NCBI GenBank assembly: GCA_025558075.1
Contig: JAHLKF010000004.1
Span: 62,001 to 126,000, forward strand
Origin: Gaertneriomyces semiglobifer
Taxonomy: Eukaryota; Chytridiomycota; Chytridiomycetes; Spizellomycetales; Spizellomycetaceae
Direction of reading: 5' to 3'
DNA: 64,000 bases
A model generated the notes under the pieces. It was given only the letters and a program-made list of their open reading frames with translations, had not been told where the DNA came from and ran no database searches. Position 1 is the first letter of the stretch, and each line of letters opens with the position of its first letter. Positions 55,592 through 64,000 of this stretch are shown here, one piece after another. Both the position numbers and the translations under genes were made by a program.

Positions 55592-57529
55592 TCAGGCGTG
55601 CCCCAAAAACGACCTTCGTACCTCGCATCCATCAACCCTTCCAACGGTTGGAACTAACCATCTACCCTCGACGTCATCACGTACAATGCCACTACGCACA
55701 AGTCCAAGCACAAATGCACCTAATTCAGCAAAGCTGCTGTGCTCGCTATACGGCACCCTGAGTCGACTCAACGGGTACCCCACTTTGTCAAAAAATACCG
55801 TGGAGTGCGTCGCACGCACATCCCGCAACCCAAATTCAGGTATTTTCGCCCAATCAGACCCAGTGGCTTTCATAGGCGAGGTCCAGCCCGTCGCCTCAAT
55901 GGCGATGAAATCCGTGAATAGCTTGTAGAGCGCATGTTTTGAGATATAAGCTTCCACATTTGAACGGGAAGGTATGAGATGAACGGACGATTCCGTGGGA
56001 AAACTGGCAATGTCAAGATGAAACCCCTCCAACAGCTCCAAAATGCGGCACTTTCGTGGTTCGGCATAGATAGGGGTTTGCAAGGCTGCCGCAAGACTCA
56101 GTGCAATGCGCTCTTTGCCAATAGTATACGTTTCCAGCAGGAACAGAAACCGTCGTGGTGACTGTGCGGCTACGGGTTTTTCACTTGGTCTCAACCATTT
56201 TGATAAGACCCCTCCATCCCCGTCCTTTCGGGACGCTGCCAGCGCCTCTTTGAGTCCCTTGACTGGTGAGCTATCCTCATGAAGCAGTACTCTGATCATC
56301 TCCTTCATCGTCTCTGCCACAGATTGCTGTGACGGAAATATCGTACGAGTGCGATAATACGTAGTGTCTAAGAACACGGTCTCCAATTGGCCATTCGGTG
56401 CACGCGCGCGAACAACATCCACAATCTTGTCAACATGCATTGGTAGAAAACGGGCATCGCCGGTATGCAAGTGGAAGGTATCAGAGTCACACTCTTGAAA
56501 CAGGAACATGACGGCGCCGGGACAGTGATTTGCATCCAAAGCGTATACCCACATGCTATATTCGCCATTCGATATCAGATCCCAGTGATCAGTCTCAATC
56601 ACCTGCAAGCAATGTCGCTCAACCCTAAGGAATTGCGCCACAAGATTCGCAGTCACACGGGTGCACACGACGGTGCCTTGGAAAGTAGAAGACAGACCTC
56701 CATAATGATCCGAGTGATAGTGCGTCAGAAAACAAAATGTCAAACCTTGTCGAGCGTATCTAAAGCCGTCCACTAGCCATGTGGTCGTGGGGACGAGCTT
56801 TTGTCTCGGTATATGAGCAGTACGTTCATCCAGTACCCCAGGCGGAACAAAGGTGCCCTTGAGCGCCGTAGTATAAACGGCGCCAGTGTCGTCCACTGCG
56901 ACACTCTCTAACCAGGAATCGTCAATCTCGTCGTATTCATCCTCCTCTTTTACGCTCGCTGACGCGCTCATGGTGGAGGTGTCAAGCACATCCACTCGCG
57001 CTGTAAATACGGAGGTATCGACGTTGTGATGCTCGGACTTGACAACAACAACAACATCAGAAGCGTTCGCCTCATCAGGTCCTGGATTCACGCTCGAACT
57101 GGTGGCATCACTTTGCACAGTCTCCTTGGTGTCAACCTCAGCCGAGCTGTGAACTTGCTGAATGGACGACTCTGTCTTGATGTTAACGACACAATCTTCT
57201 GCCTGTACAACAATGTCTTCCGCATCATCGCGGGACCGGGTCTGAAGGTCACCATCTTCCGTGCTCTCCTTGCTCTCCAAAGCATTGGGCGCATCTAATT
57301 TATCCAAACAAGCTCCTACATGGATATTCAACTCCCTCTCCTGCCCTTCCTGAAACAATCTGTGACAGAACAAACACTCATAATTTCTCTTTGCGGTTGG
57401 AGCCTGTGTACCCTTGAACCGGGAAAAGTCGTCAAACGTGGTTTGGCGAGAATTGGAAGATGCGGTTGAGGCGACGGAAGCGCTCTTCGAGCGGCTAGGA
57501 GAATCCCGAGCATTTGATTTACGCTTCAT
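55592..57529 (-). CDS. PSO2: DNA interstrand cross-link repair nuclease PSO2/SNM1
   Basis: Single exon, 645 residues from the ATG at 57529. The N-terminal region holds a basic tail and a PIP-box-like RQTTFDDFSRF (about residues 28-38). A UBZ4-type zinc finger follows (YECLFCHRLFQEGQERELNIHVGAC, about 50-75). After an acidic linker, the metallo-beta-lactamase/beta-CASP nuclease core shows LTHYHSDHYGG (zinc-binding HxHxDH), DANHCPGAVMF, HTGDARF and the C-terminal YSEHSSFAEL. It is a 5' exonuclease that clears DNA interstrand cross-links, cooperating with ubiquitinated PCNA. All metal ligands seem present. Divergent from the coiled-coil gene. Confidence 0.93.
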   Translation of the reverse strand: MKRKSNARDSPSRSKSASVASTASSNSRQTTFDDFSRFKGTQAPTAKRNYECLFCHRLFQEGQERELNIHVGACLDKLDAPNALESKESTEDGDLQTRSRDDAEDIVVQAEDCVVNIKTESSIQQVHSSAEVDTKETVQSDATSSSVNPGPDEANASDVVVVVKSEHHNVDTSVFTARVDVLDTSTMSASASVKEEDEYDEIDDSWLESVAVDDTGAVYTTALKGTFVPPGVLDERTAHIPRQKLVPTTTWLVDGFRYARQGLTFCFLTHYHSDHYGGLSSTFQGTVVCTRVTANLVAQFLRVERHCLQVIETDHWDLISNGEYSMWVYALDANHCPGAVMFLFQECDSDTFHLHTGDARFLPMHVDKIVDVVRARAPNGQLETVFLDTTYYRTRTIFPSQQSVAETMKEMIRVLLHEDSSPVKGLKEALAASRKDGDGGVLSKWLRPSEKPVAAQSPRRFLFLLETYTIGKERIALSLAAALQTPIYAEPRKCRILELLEGFHLDIASFPTESSVHLIPSRSNVEAYISKHALYKLFTDFIAIEATGWTSPMKATGSDWAKIPEFGLRDVRATHSTVFFDKVGYPLSRLRVPYSEHSSFAELGAFVLGLVRSGIVRDDVEGRWLVPTVGRVDGCEVRRSFLGHA

Positions 57530-58238
57530 TCTAGTCAAAAACTGAAAGTACGAAAGCCAAGTTCTATGCTATATATATGCGAAGGGTCGTCTCGAGAGTG
57601 CCACTCTTTCCCCCCCACATATGGCACGACGGGGTATGCTGCACTTGACCGGAATAACACTCATCACATCAAGAGGGGTATGTGGTTCTACTCTCCGTGG
57701 ACTCCGTGGACAGCCCTTCAGTCCGACTGCTGCCTAGCATTCAGAAGTACCCTCTCCGTCTCGTTCTCGTTGGAAAAAACGTCTGTGACGAGGCTTTCGA
57801 AATCCAGCGCGAGTCAACATCCAAGTCCAAGTGAATAACGCGCTCTCATATGTTGGGGCACAGTCATTGAATTACCATGCGTCACTTCAGAAGCGACTTT
57901 CAGTCAAATGACGCCGCCAGCGGTTGACTTACAAGTCACTTTTCACTTTGTCAAGGAAAGGAACAAAGTTTGGACGTCCAAAACGAAAAGGCTTTTACGG
58001 GCCGTTACGACTGAGAGTTAGCCAGCGTCATTGGCGGACGGGGGGAACAGTAAGAAACGCACGACCGATCAGCGCACTTGGGGGATCCTGTGCGAAAAAG
58101 AGCGACGTCGCGTGTGGTTTCTCCAGTCGGTTGTGGATTATCAGGAAAGTTCTATCCATATCCCCGTAACACCTCCCTCCACCCCCGTCCCTTTCCCCCC
58201 TTGACAAAAGCTTAAAAGAAGTCCAAGATCTCATCATC
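57530..58238. other. divergent intergenic region
   Basis: Shared upstream region of PSO2 and the coiled-coil gene. The last 60 bp before the plus-strand ATG are pyrimidine-rich (CCTCCCTCCACCCCCGTCCC). No gene. Confidence 0.5.
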
Positions 58239-59729
58239 ATGTCCTCTCCACCGGTAGACTCGGGCATATCCACGCCGACCTTCGACACCGCTGCTAATGA
58301 TACCTCTTCACGCACACGTACACTCTCGGCCTTTGAGCGCTCCCAGCAGGAAAAGTCTCTCAAACGGCAACAGGAACAATTGGAGGCGACTAAGCGTCAA
58401 GAAGCCTCCATGTTTGAAAAAGCCCGGATACTCAAGAAAAAGTTGGAAGCTGAAGAACGCCTGCGACGCGAAGCCGAAGAACGAGAGCGTAAAGAACAAG
58501 AGGAGGAAAGATTGAAGTTGTTCGAGAAACAAAAACAAACCCTTTCGGCATTCGAACGGCAGAAGCTTGAAAAGGAACGGAAGGCGGAACAGGAGCGTAT
58601 GGAAGCCCTCAAGCGGCAGGAAGCCGAAGCTTTTGCGAAACTGGAGTTGGCGCGCGAAAAGAAGGCAAGAGAAGAGGAGGAGCGAAGACGTAAAGCAGAC
58701 AAGCAACGGCAGGCTCAGGAGCGTGAACGAGAGGAGAAGCTGAGGAAGCAAAAGGAAGCTATGGAGAGGTTTGAGGAGGAACGAAGAGTGAAGGCCATGA
58801 GCGCGGATGAGCGAGAGGAGTATTTACGGCAAAAGAAGGAAGCTGAAGAGTTAAAGCAGAGGGAAGAGGAGGCCAAGCGGAAAGAGGCAGAGGCTAAACA
58901 GAGAGAAGAGGAACAGCGACGTTATAGAGAAGAACAACAACGCAGCCAATCCAGAATCCCTCGTTCAGCTAAACCACTTCCATCAGAACCAACCCCACTC
59001 GCTGTTCCCACCGTGTCTACGCAACAAGCACCACAAACGTTACACCCGCTGTCCCCGCCCTCACCGCGGCCAGACTCTTCCATCATCACGCCCTCTCAAG
59101 CGCAACTCCTTTCCAAGATCATCTCGGACTCCAAAGCCGAAGCTCTCCGAGTTCAAGCCGAAGCCGAACGCCAACGCCAAATCGACCAGCAACTGGAGGT
59201 AGAACTCGAACGCCAAAAACAGCTTGCTATTGAGCAAGCCCAACGCGAAGCAGAAGCCGAGCTCTTAAAAACTCAAAAATTGAGACATAAAAGATCGCAA
59301 CTGAAGAATAGCAACAACAATGGTAGCAACTCTAGTTTCGATGAAACAGCCGTTGAACCCGAACAAGAAGCCATGGAACGCGAAGCGCAAATCCTCCTCC
59401 AAGAAATCATTCTTCGCAAACAGACCGTCAAAGAAATTTCCTCATTTGATCCGACAGAACTTCGACACGATATACTTTCTGTTTGGGATCAAGAAGAGAA
59501 AAAGTCTCGGGAAGCGTTTCGCAAGTCCAGAGAGCGGGAGAATCCCAGGGATACTGTGGATTTGAGACTAGCGAGACTATCAGAGATGAACATGGACATC
59601 GGAGGAAGATCGTTGCCTGTGAGAAAGAGCGTTGAAAGCAGAGCGAGGGAGGATGCGTATGTATTTGGACAGAACCGGTCGCGTGGAATTTCACAAAGTG
59701 GGACGTGCGCCAATTGCACGATTCTTTAA
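58239..59729 (+). CDS. charged coiled-coil protein ending in a CaaX box
   Basis: Single exon, 496 residues. Residues 25-240 are an almost continuous single alpha-helix/coiled coil of E, K, R, Q and A. It contains repeated short phrases LSAFERxxxEK (LSAFERSQQEKSLKRQ; LSAFERQKLEKERKAE), hinting at internal duplication. A proline/serine-rich hinge follows, then a second coiled coil (AEALRVQAEAERQRQIDQ). The end is a mixed domain with FDPTELRHDILSVWD and the last four residues CTIL, a CaaX box whose final Leu favours geranylgeranylation. Probably a membrane-tethered cytoplasmic spacer or cytoskeletal protein. No family name is safe, because highly charged coils give false similarity. Confidence 0.75.
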   Translation: MSSPPVDSGISTPTFDTAANDTSSRTRTLSAFERSQQEKSLKRQQEQLEATKRQEASMFEKARILKKKLEAEERLRREAEERERKEQEEERLKLFEKQKQTLSAFERQKLEKERKAEQERMEALKRQEAEAFAKLELAREKKAREEEERRRKADKQRQAQEREREEKLRKQKEAMERFEEERRVKAMSADEREEYLRQKKEAEELKQREEEAKRKEAEAKQREEEQRRYREEQQRSQSRIPRSAKPLPSEPTPLAVPTVSTQQAPQTLHPLSPPSPRPDSSIITPSQAQLLSKIISDSKAEALRVQAEAERQRQIDQQLEVELERQKQLAIEQAQREAEAELLKTQKLRHKRSQLKNSNNNGSNSSFDETAVEPEQEAMEREAQILLQEIILRKQTVKEISSFDPTELRHDILSVWDQEEKKSREAFRKSRERENPRDTVDLRLARLSEMNMDIGGRSLPVRKSVESRAREDAYVFGQNRSRGISQSGTCANCTIL

Positions 59730-60158
59730 CAGTAGGCCTCGCCCACTCGTGCATTTGTTGTTTACCGATACTTTTGTGCTGCGAGCTGTACTTGATTGAT
59801 AGGTTACTTGGTGGCAGGTCCATCGGAAGTCATAATACTTTGTAGCTTTCAAAACCTGGTTGTGTAAGATTGACCAGCAACTATATATACTTTTGATAAC
59901 GCATCAAAAAGTGCTTTCGGACGATGGTTTGCTGAAAGCTTATTGTGGGTGACAGCAATTTCGAATTGAACGTGAAGAGATAGTATTACTACAATACAAC
60001 CTATGATACAAGCAACCCCTCCGCGATTCAAAAAAGCAAGGATACCAGCCCTTGAAACTCAGGTAATATAATATATAACACGGGCCATCAGCCCAATTTG
60101 CGAACCCTTCGCCTTAGCTCAGTCTATCTTACATCCAGGCACGTCAGCAGACAACTGT
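59730..60158. other. convergent intergenic region
   Basis: 3' flanks of the coiled-coil gene and HSP90; no gene seen. Confidence 0.5.
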
Positions 60159-62270
60159 TTAGTCGACCTCCTCCATCTTGGACTCGGCGCTGGCCTCCTC
60201 CAATGGCGGAAGGTCGTCCTCCACCTGCATGGTGCTGGCGCTCTCCTCCTCGTCAATGCTGAGACCAAGCTTGACCATTCTGTGGATACGGGACGCGAAA
60301 CCGCTGGGGTCCTCGAGAGAGAAACCAGAAGAAAGCAACGCGGTGTCGAAGAGCAAGTGAGTCAAGTCCTTGACAGTCTTGTCGTTCTTGTCGGCGTCGA
60401 CCTTGGCCTTGAGAGTCTTAATGATAGAGTGTTCCGGGTTGAGCTCGAGAGTCTTCTTGCTAGCCATGTATGCGCTCATGCTAGAGTCACGAAGAGCCTG
60501 TGCCTTCATGATACGCTCCATGTTGGCAGACCAACCGAACTGACCAGTGACCAGGACGCAAGGAGAGTTGTTGATACGGTTAGAAATGACAACCTTCTCA
60601 ACGTTCTCGCCAAGAATCTCCTTGATCTGCTTGCAGAGGGGCTCGAAGGCAGACTTTTGCTCCTCGAACTTCTTCTTCTCGTCCTCATCCTCTTCGAGTT
60701 CAAGACCCTCCTTAGTGACGGACATGAGCTTCTTGCCGTCGAACTCCTTGAGCTGTTGGACGCAGTACTCGTCAATGGGGTCGACCATGTACAAGACCTC
60801 GAAGCCCTTCTTCCTCAACACCTCCAAGAACGGAGAGTTCTCGACAGCGGCCTTGGATTCGCCGGTGATGAAGTAAATGTTCTTTTGCTTCTCGGGCATG
60901 CGGGTCACGTAGTCCTTGAGGGAAGTCAATTCCTCACCGGACTTAGTGGAGTGGTAGCGGAGAAGCTCAGCGAGCTTGGTGCGGTTGGTAGAGTCCTCGT
61001 GGATACCGAGCTTGATGTTCTTGGAGAACGCCTCGTAGAACTTGGCAAAGTTCTCCTTGTCCTCGGCAATTTCCTGGAACATATCAATGCACTTCTTGAC
61101 GAGGTTCTTACGAATAACCTTGAGGATCTTGTTCTGCTGGAGCATCTCACGGGAAATGTTGAGGGGAAGATCCTCAGAGTCGACAATACCCTTGACAAAG
61201 TTGAGCCACTCGGGGATCAACTCGTCGCAGTCGTCCATGATGAAGACACGGCGAACGTACAACTTGATGTTGTTGCGCTTCTTCTTTGTCTCAAAGAGGT
61301 CGAAAGGAGCACGCTTGGGAATGAATAGGATGGCGCGGAATTCAAGCTGACCTTCAACGGAGAAGTGCTTGACAGCGAGGTGCTCCTCCCAGTCGTTAGT
61401 GAGCGACTTGTAGAAGGCAGCATACTCTTCGCTGTTAATGTCATCGGGGTTGCGAGTCCAGAGAGGCTTGGTCTTGTTGAGCTCCTCCATCTCCTTGGTC
61501 TCCTCCTTGATGGTCTTCTTCTTCTTGTCCTTCTTCTCCTCCTCTTCATCGACCTCTTCAATCTTGGGCTTGTCAGAGTCCTCCTCTTCCTTCTTCTCTT
61601 CTTCTTCATCCTCAACCTCCTTCTCGACCTCCTTGGTCACCTGGAGCTGGATAGGGTATCCAATGAATTCGGAGTGCTTCTTGACAATGTCCTTGATCTT
61701 CTTCTCCTCGAGGTATTCGAGCTGGTCCTCCTTCATGTGCAGACGGATGATGGAACCGCGGCCAATGGACGGGTTGACGGTATCGCGGGTGATGGTGAAG
61801 GACCCACCGGCAGCAGACTCCCAAATGTACTGCTCATCGTCGTTGTGCTTGGTGATGACCTGGACCTTGTCGGCGACGAGGTATGCAGAGTAGAAACCGA
61901 CACCGAACTGACCAATCATGGAAATATCCGCGCCGGATTGGAGGGCCTCCATGAATGCCTTGGTTCCAGACTTGGCAATGGTACCGAGGTTGTTGACAAG
62001 ATCAGCCTTGGTCATACCAATACCCGTGTCACGGATGTCGAGGGTCTTCTGCTCCCTGTCGGGGATAATTTGAATGAAGAGGTTCTTTTCGGCCTCGAGG
62101 ACTGACGGGTCCGTCAGCGATTGGTAACGGACTTTGTCGAGGGCATCGGAGGCGTTAGAGATGATTTCTCTCAGAAAGATTTCCTTGTTTGAGTAGAAAG
62201 TGTTGATGATGAGGGACATCAACTGGGAAATTTCTGCCTGGAAGGCAAATGTCTCTTGTTCTTGAGCCAT
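60159..62270 (-). CDS. HSP90: cytosolic heat shock protein HSP90
   Basis: Single exon, 703 residues from the ATG at 62270 ([18 protein letters not shown]). The frame is open further up, but only through the 5' leader. The GHKL ATPase domain holds [19 protein letters not shown] and [18 protein letters not shown] charged linker is rich in E and K. The middle domain has the catalytic-loop region [13 protein letters not shown]. The C terminus ends EEVD (MEEVD) for binding TPR co-chaperones. Chaperone of kinases and receptors in the cytosol. No intron, as is common for strongly induced heat-shock genes. The promoter has a TATA box and TTC/GAA arrays, described separately. Confidence 0.97.
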   Translation of the reverse strand: MAQEQETFAFQAEISQLMSLIINTFYSNKEIFLREIISNASDALDKVRYQSLTDPSVLEAEKNLFIQIIPDREQKTLDIRDTGIGMTKADLVNNLGTIAKSGTKAFMEALQSGADISMIGQFGVGFYSAYLVADKVQVITKHNDDEQYIWESAAGGSFTITRDTVNPSIGRGSIIRLHMKEDQLEYLEEKKIKDIVKKHSEFIGYPIQLQVTKEVEKEVEDEEEEKKEEEDSDKPKIEEVDEEEEKKDKKKKTIKEETKEMEELNKTKPLWTRNPDDINSEEYAAFYKSLTNDWEEHLAVKHFSVEGQLEFRAILFIPKRAPFDLFETKKKRNNIKLYVRRVFIMDDCDELIPEWLNFVKGIVDSEDLPLNISREMLQQNKILKVIRKNLVKKCIDMFQEIAEDKENFAKFYEAFSKNIKLGIHEDSTNRTKLAELLRYHSTKSGEELTSLKDYVTRMPEKQKNIYFITGESKAAVENSPFLEVLRKKGFEVLYMVDPIDEYCVQQLKEFDGKKLMSVTKEGLELEEDEDEKKKFEEQKSAFEPLCKQIKEILGENVEKVVISNRINNSPCVLVTGQFGWSANMERIMKAQALRDSSMSAYMASKKTLELNPEHSIIKTLKAKVDADKNDKTVKDLTHLLFDTALLSSGFSLEDPSGFASRIHRMVKLGLSIDEEESASTMQVEDDLPPLEEASAESKMEEVD

Positions 62271-62449
62271 TGTGTATATATATGTATGTGATGTTGCCTG
62301 GGAAAGTGGGTGCTTGGAGTTCGACTGCTCAACAGATTTAGTGTTGAGAGGGTAAAAAGTAATAAGTCGAGGGGGAGAAAGAGGAGAACACGATAAGTTA
62401 ACTAACGAACTAAACGAACGGGCGGGAGGGGGGTTGAAGACCCACTCAC

Positions 62450-62457
62450 CTTTTATA
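62450..62457 (-). promoter_or_regulatory. TATA box of HSP90
   Basis: TATAAAAG on the minus strand, 180 bp before the start codon. Confidence 0.75.
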
Positions 62458-62481
62458 GTTTTGCAAATCACGCCCTGGACG

Positions 62482-62625
62482 TTCCTCAAAGTTCGTTGAG
62501 GGTTCTGTCGAGTTCCTTTGGCTGCAAGTCGTTTCCGCAGCAGCTCAATTCAGTCTTTTGAACGGGGGAGAAATCAGTCGATCTGCGCCGAGAGAAAAGT
62601 TCCAATTGGGTTTTCCAGAGGCTTC
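62482..62625 (-). promoter_or_regulatory. heat-shock-element-like arrays upstream of HSP90
   Basis: TTC triplets at 62482, 62492, 62503 and 62513 are spaced 10-11 bp, the step-type HSE arrangement recognised by HSF1 trimers. A second block at 62613-62625 reads TTCCAGAGGCTTC, an inverted-repeat HSE with one mismatch (GAG for GAA). Position just upstream of the TATA box fits. Inference from pattern only. Confidence 0.55.
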
Positions 62626-63389
62626 TGCGTCCTTCCGTTTCTTGTTGCCATGGCGATGGGCTACCCACACGTTGCCATTGACGGGGGCACAGTCGCGGTA
62701 TTTGGGACAATTGGGTGGCATAGTTGTAAGCTCAATGGCACAGTCATGTGCTTGGACGCTCTGTCGTTCGAACGCATTCTCATCATTTCGCAGTTTGAAT
62801 TGCGTCCGGTAATTGAGCACAGTTAGTGATAAGTGTAGTTGCTTATCAATAACCATTCACGACCCGCACGCGTCCGCATACATTATACAAGATCAAGAGA
62901 GTGCATCCAGCCAACTTCCAGAACTCGAATTCAAGATGGGAGAGACACATAGGAAACAGGTAAAACAAGTACAGCAGATGGTAATACTCTGTGGTGTTCC
63001 ATCCAAAGCATAATGTTGCATATCGACAAGAATGAGAGCAATGATGCAGTCCTCTTATTCATCTGGTCTGATCTGGTTAATAGCAGCTCCTTATGGTCCA
63101 TTGTGTTCTCACAACCATCGTCTTGGGTTGCATGTGCAGCTCTGATCTATCGATCTACGCTGTGCAGAGTACGTCGCATAACTTCGCATTCTGGATCTTG
63201 TGGAGTGTATGCAATCCCTAGAGGAGATCACGTGACTCACACGGATCCGACGGACATAGACGCGTTCCTTGCAGCCATTCCACTTGTTATTTCGCAAGGC
63301 ACTGAACGGACACTCGCTGAAAGGAATCAGCGCACACTCAAGCATCCAACAGATCAAATCGCAGGCGGGAGCAGGAGTAGAGTGGAGCA

Positions 63390-64000
63390 ATGACGTCCAT
63401 CGGAACGGGCGTAAGTATCAACCCACCGCGAACGTATGCATTCATCCTTTCTGACACCCAGATCATATAATCCACCTAGTATGACCTCTCGTCAGCAACA
63501 TACTCGCCAGACGGCCGCATCTTTCAAGTAGAATACGCCAACAAAGCCGTCGAAAACAGCGGCACCTGCATCGGTATCCGCTGTAAAGATGGCGTGGTCC
63601 TCGCGGTTGAGAAACTCATTCAATCAAAACTCCTCATCCCAAAGTCAAACAAACGCATCCAAACCGTCGACCGTCACATTGGAATAGCCACAGCAGGCCT
63701 CTTGGCAGATGGGAGACATCTCGTCAACCGTGCACGTGACGAGGCCCAGAACTATCGCGATACCTACAGACAAATCATCCCAGCCCGGATGATAGCGGAT
63801 CGTGTCGCACAATATGTTCAGGCATACACTCTCTACTCCAGCGTGCGGCCATTCGGTATATCTGCCATCGTTGGAGTCATGGATCGGGACGGCCCCGCAA
63901 TGTACATGGTCGAGCCTAGTGGTGTGTGCTATGGTTATCACGGTTGCGCAATAGGAAAGGGCCGCCAGGTTGCAAAAACTGAGATTGAAAAACTGAAGCT
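63390..64000 (+). CDS. PRE10: 20S proteasome subunit alpha7 (PSMA3/PRE10), 3' end beyond window
   Basis: Exon 1 is 63390-63410 (MTSIGTG). After a 69-nt intron, exon 2 starts at 63480 and runs off the window. The visible part has [20 protein letters not shown] (the alpha-subunit N-terminal signature that gates the pore), [49 protein letters not shown] and [22 protein letters not shown]. The [11 protein letters not shown] plus VRPFG set identifies the alpha7 (PSMA3) type rather than other alpha subunits. A structural ring subunit, not catalytic. About 180 of roughly 250 residues are present. Confidence 0.93.

Larger units (their letters stand above)
62271..63389. other. divergent intergenic region between HSP90 and proteasome alpha7
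   Basis: Holds the HSP90 leader and promoter, then about 750 bp with no supported gene (overlapping short frames only). Confidence 0.5.

Noticed and set aside
60282..62105. Two long plus-strand ORFs (348 and 246 codons) rich in leucine and valine
   Set aside because: Antisense shadows of HSP90; the leucine-rich look comes from reversing glutamate/lysine codons.

Overview
This window looks like nuclear DNA of a zoosporic (flagellated) early-diverging fungus, most likely a chytrid. The genes are rich in introns, mostly 50-120 nt with GT...AG ends. Core eukaryotic genes are fungal-like (PRMT5, SRP14, uL15, HSP90, proteasome alpha7, PSO2). Axonemal genes are present (CFAP74-like, SAXO-like, ARMH1-like), and Dikarya lack flagella. 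Species cannot be fixed from sequence alone. I resolved many genes by splicing exons by eye using donor, acceptor and phase agreement. Where phases close I trust the model; where they do not I say so.

Region 1 (1-15.6 kb) is accessory-like and gene-poor. It holds a secreted/membrane hypothetical protein, an acidic orphan, and three unrelated-looking genes on the minus strand that all carry restriction-endonuclease-like (PD-(D/E)XK) signatures. Each of these three has an inverted repeat at or just past its 3' end: two 20-26 bp hairpins and one 190-bp MITE-like element. Three separate pairs of 95-134 bp direct repeats, a 50-bp palindrome and a decayed-looking gene complete the picture of a repeat-driven, fast-evolving region resembling the Crinkler/RHS-type effector loci known from early-diverging fungi.

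Region 2 (16-26.3 kb) carries PRMT5, a two-exon DUF6939-like gene, an ORF with two KOW/SH3-like repeats, a GPI-anchored copper-oxygenase (LPMO)-like protein, SRP14 (hidden, first exon only 24 nt) and a secreted GPI-anchored DM13-domain protein.

Region 3 (26.7-36.5 kb) holds membrane and signalling genes: an F-BAR/PH/C2/RasGAP protein, a tetraspanin, a seven-helix membrane protein and ribosomal protein uL15 with six exons.

Region 4 (36.6-55.4 kb) holds flagellar and sensing genes: CFAP74-like, a cytosolic glutamyl-tRNA synthetase fused to an EMAP-II/Arc1p-type tRNA-binding domain, a 13-exon receptor joining a bacterial-type solute-binding protein to a class C seven-helix region and a PH-like tail, a SAXO-like microtubule protein and an ARMH1-like ARM protein.

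Region 5 (55.6-64 kb) holds PSO2/SNM1 DNA cross-link nuclease, a charged coiled-coil protein ending in a CaaX box, HSP90 with heat-shock-element-like promoter sequence, and the 5' part of proteasome alpha7.

The most unusual items are the three protein architectures (GluRS-EMAPII, SBP-7TM-PH receptor, F-BAR-RasGAP) and the recurring link between nuclease-like genes and 3' inverted repeats.
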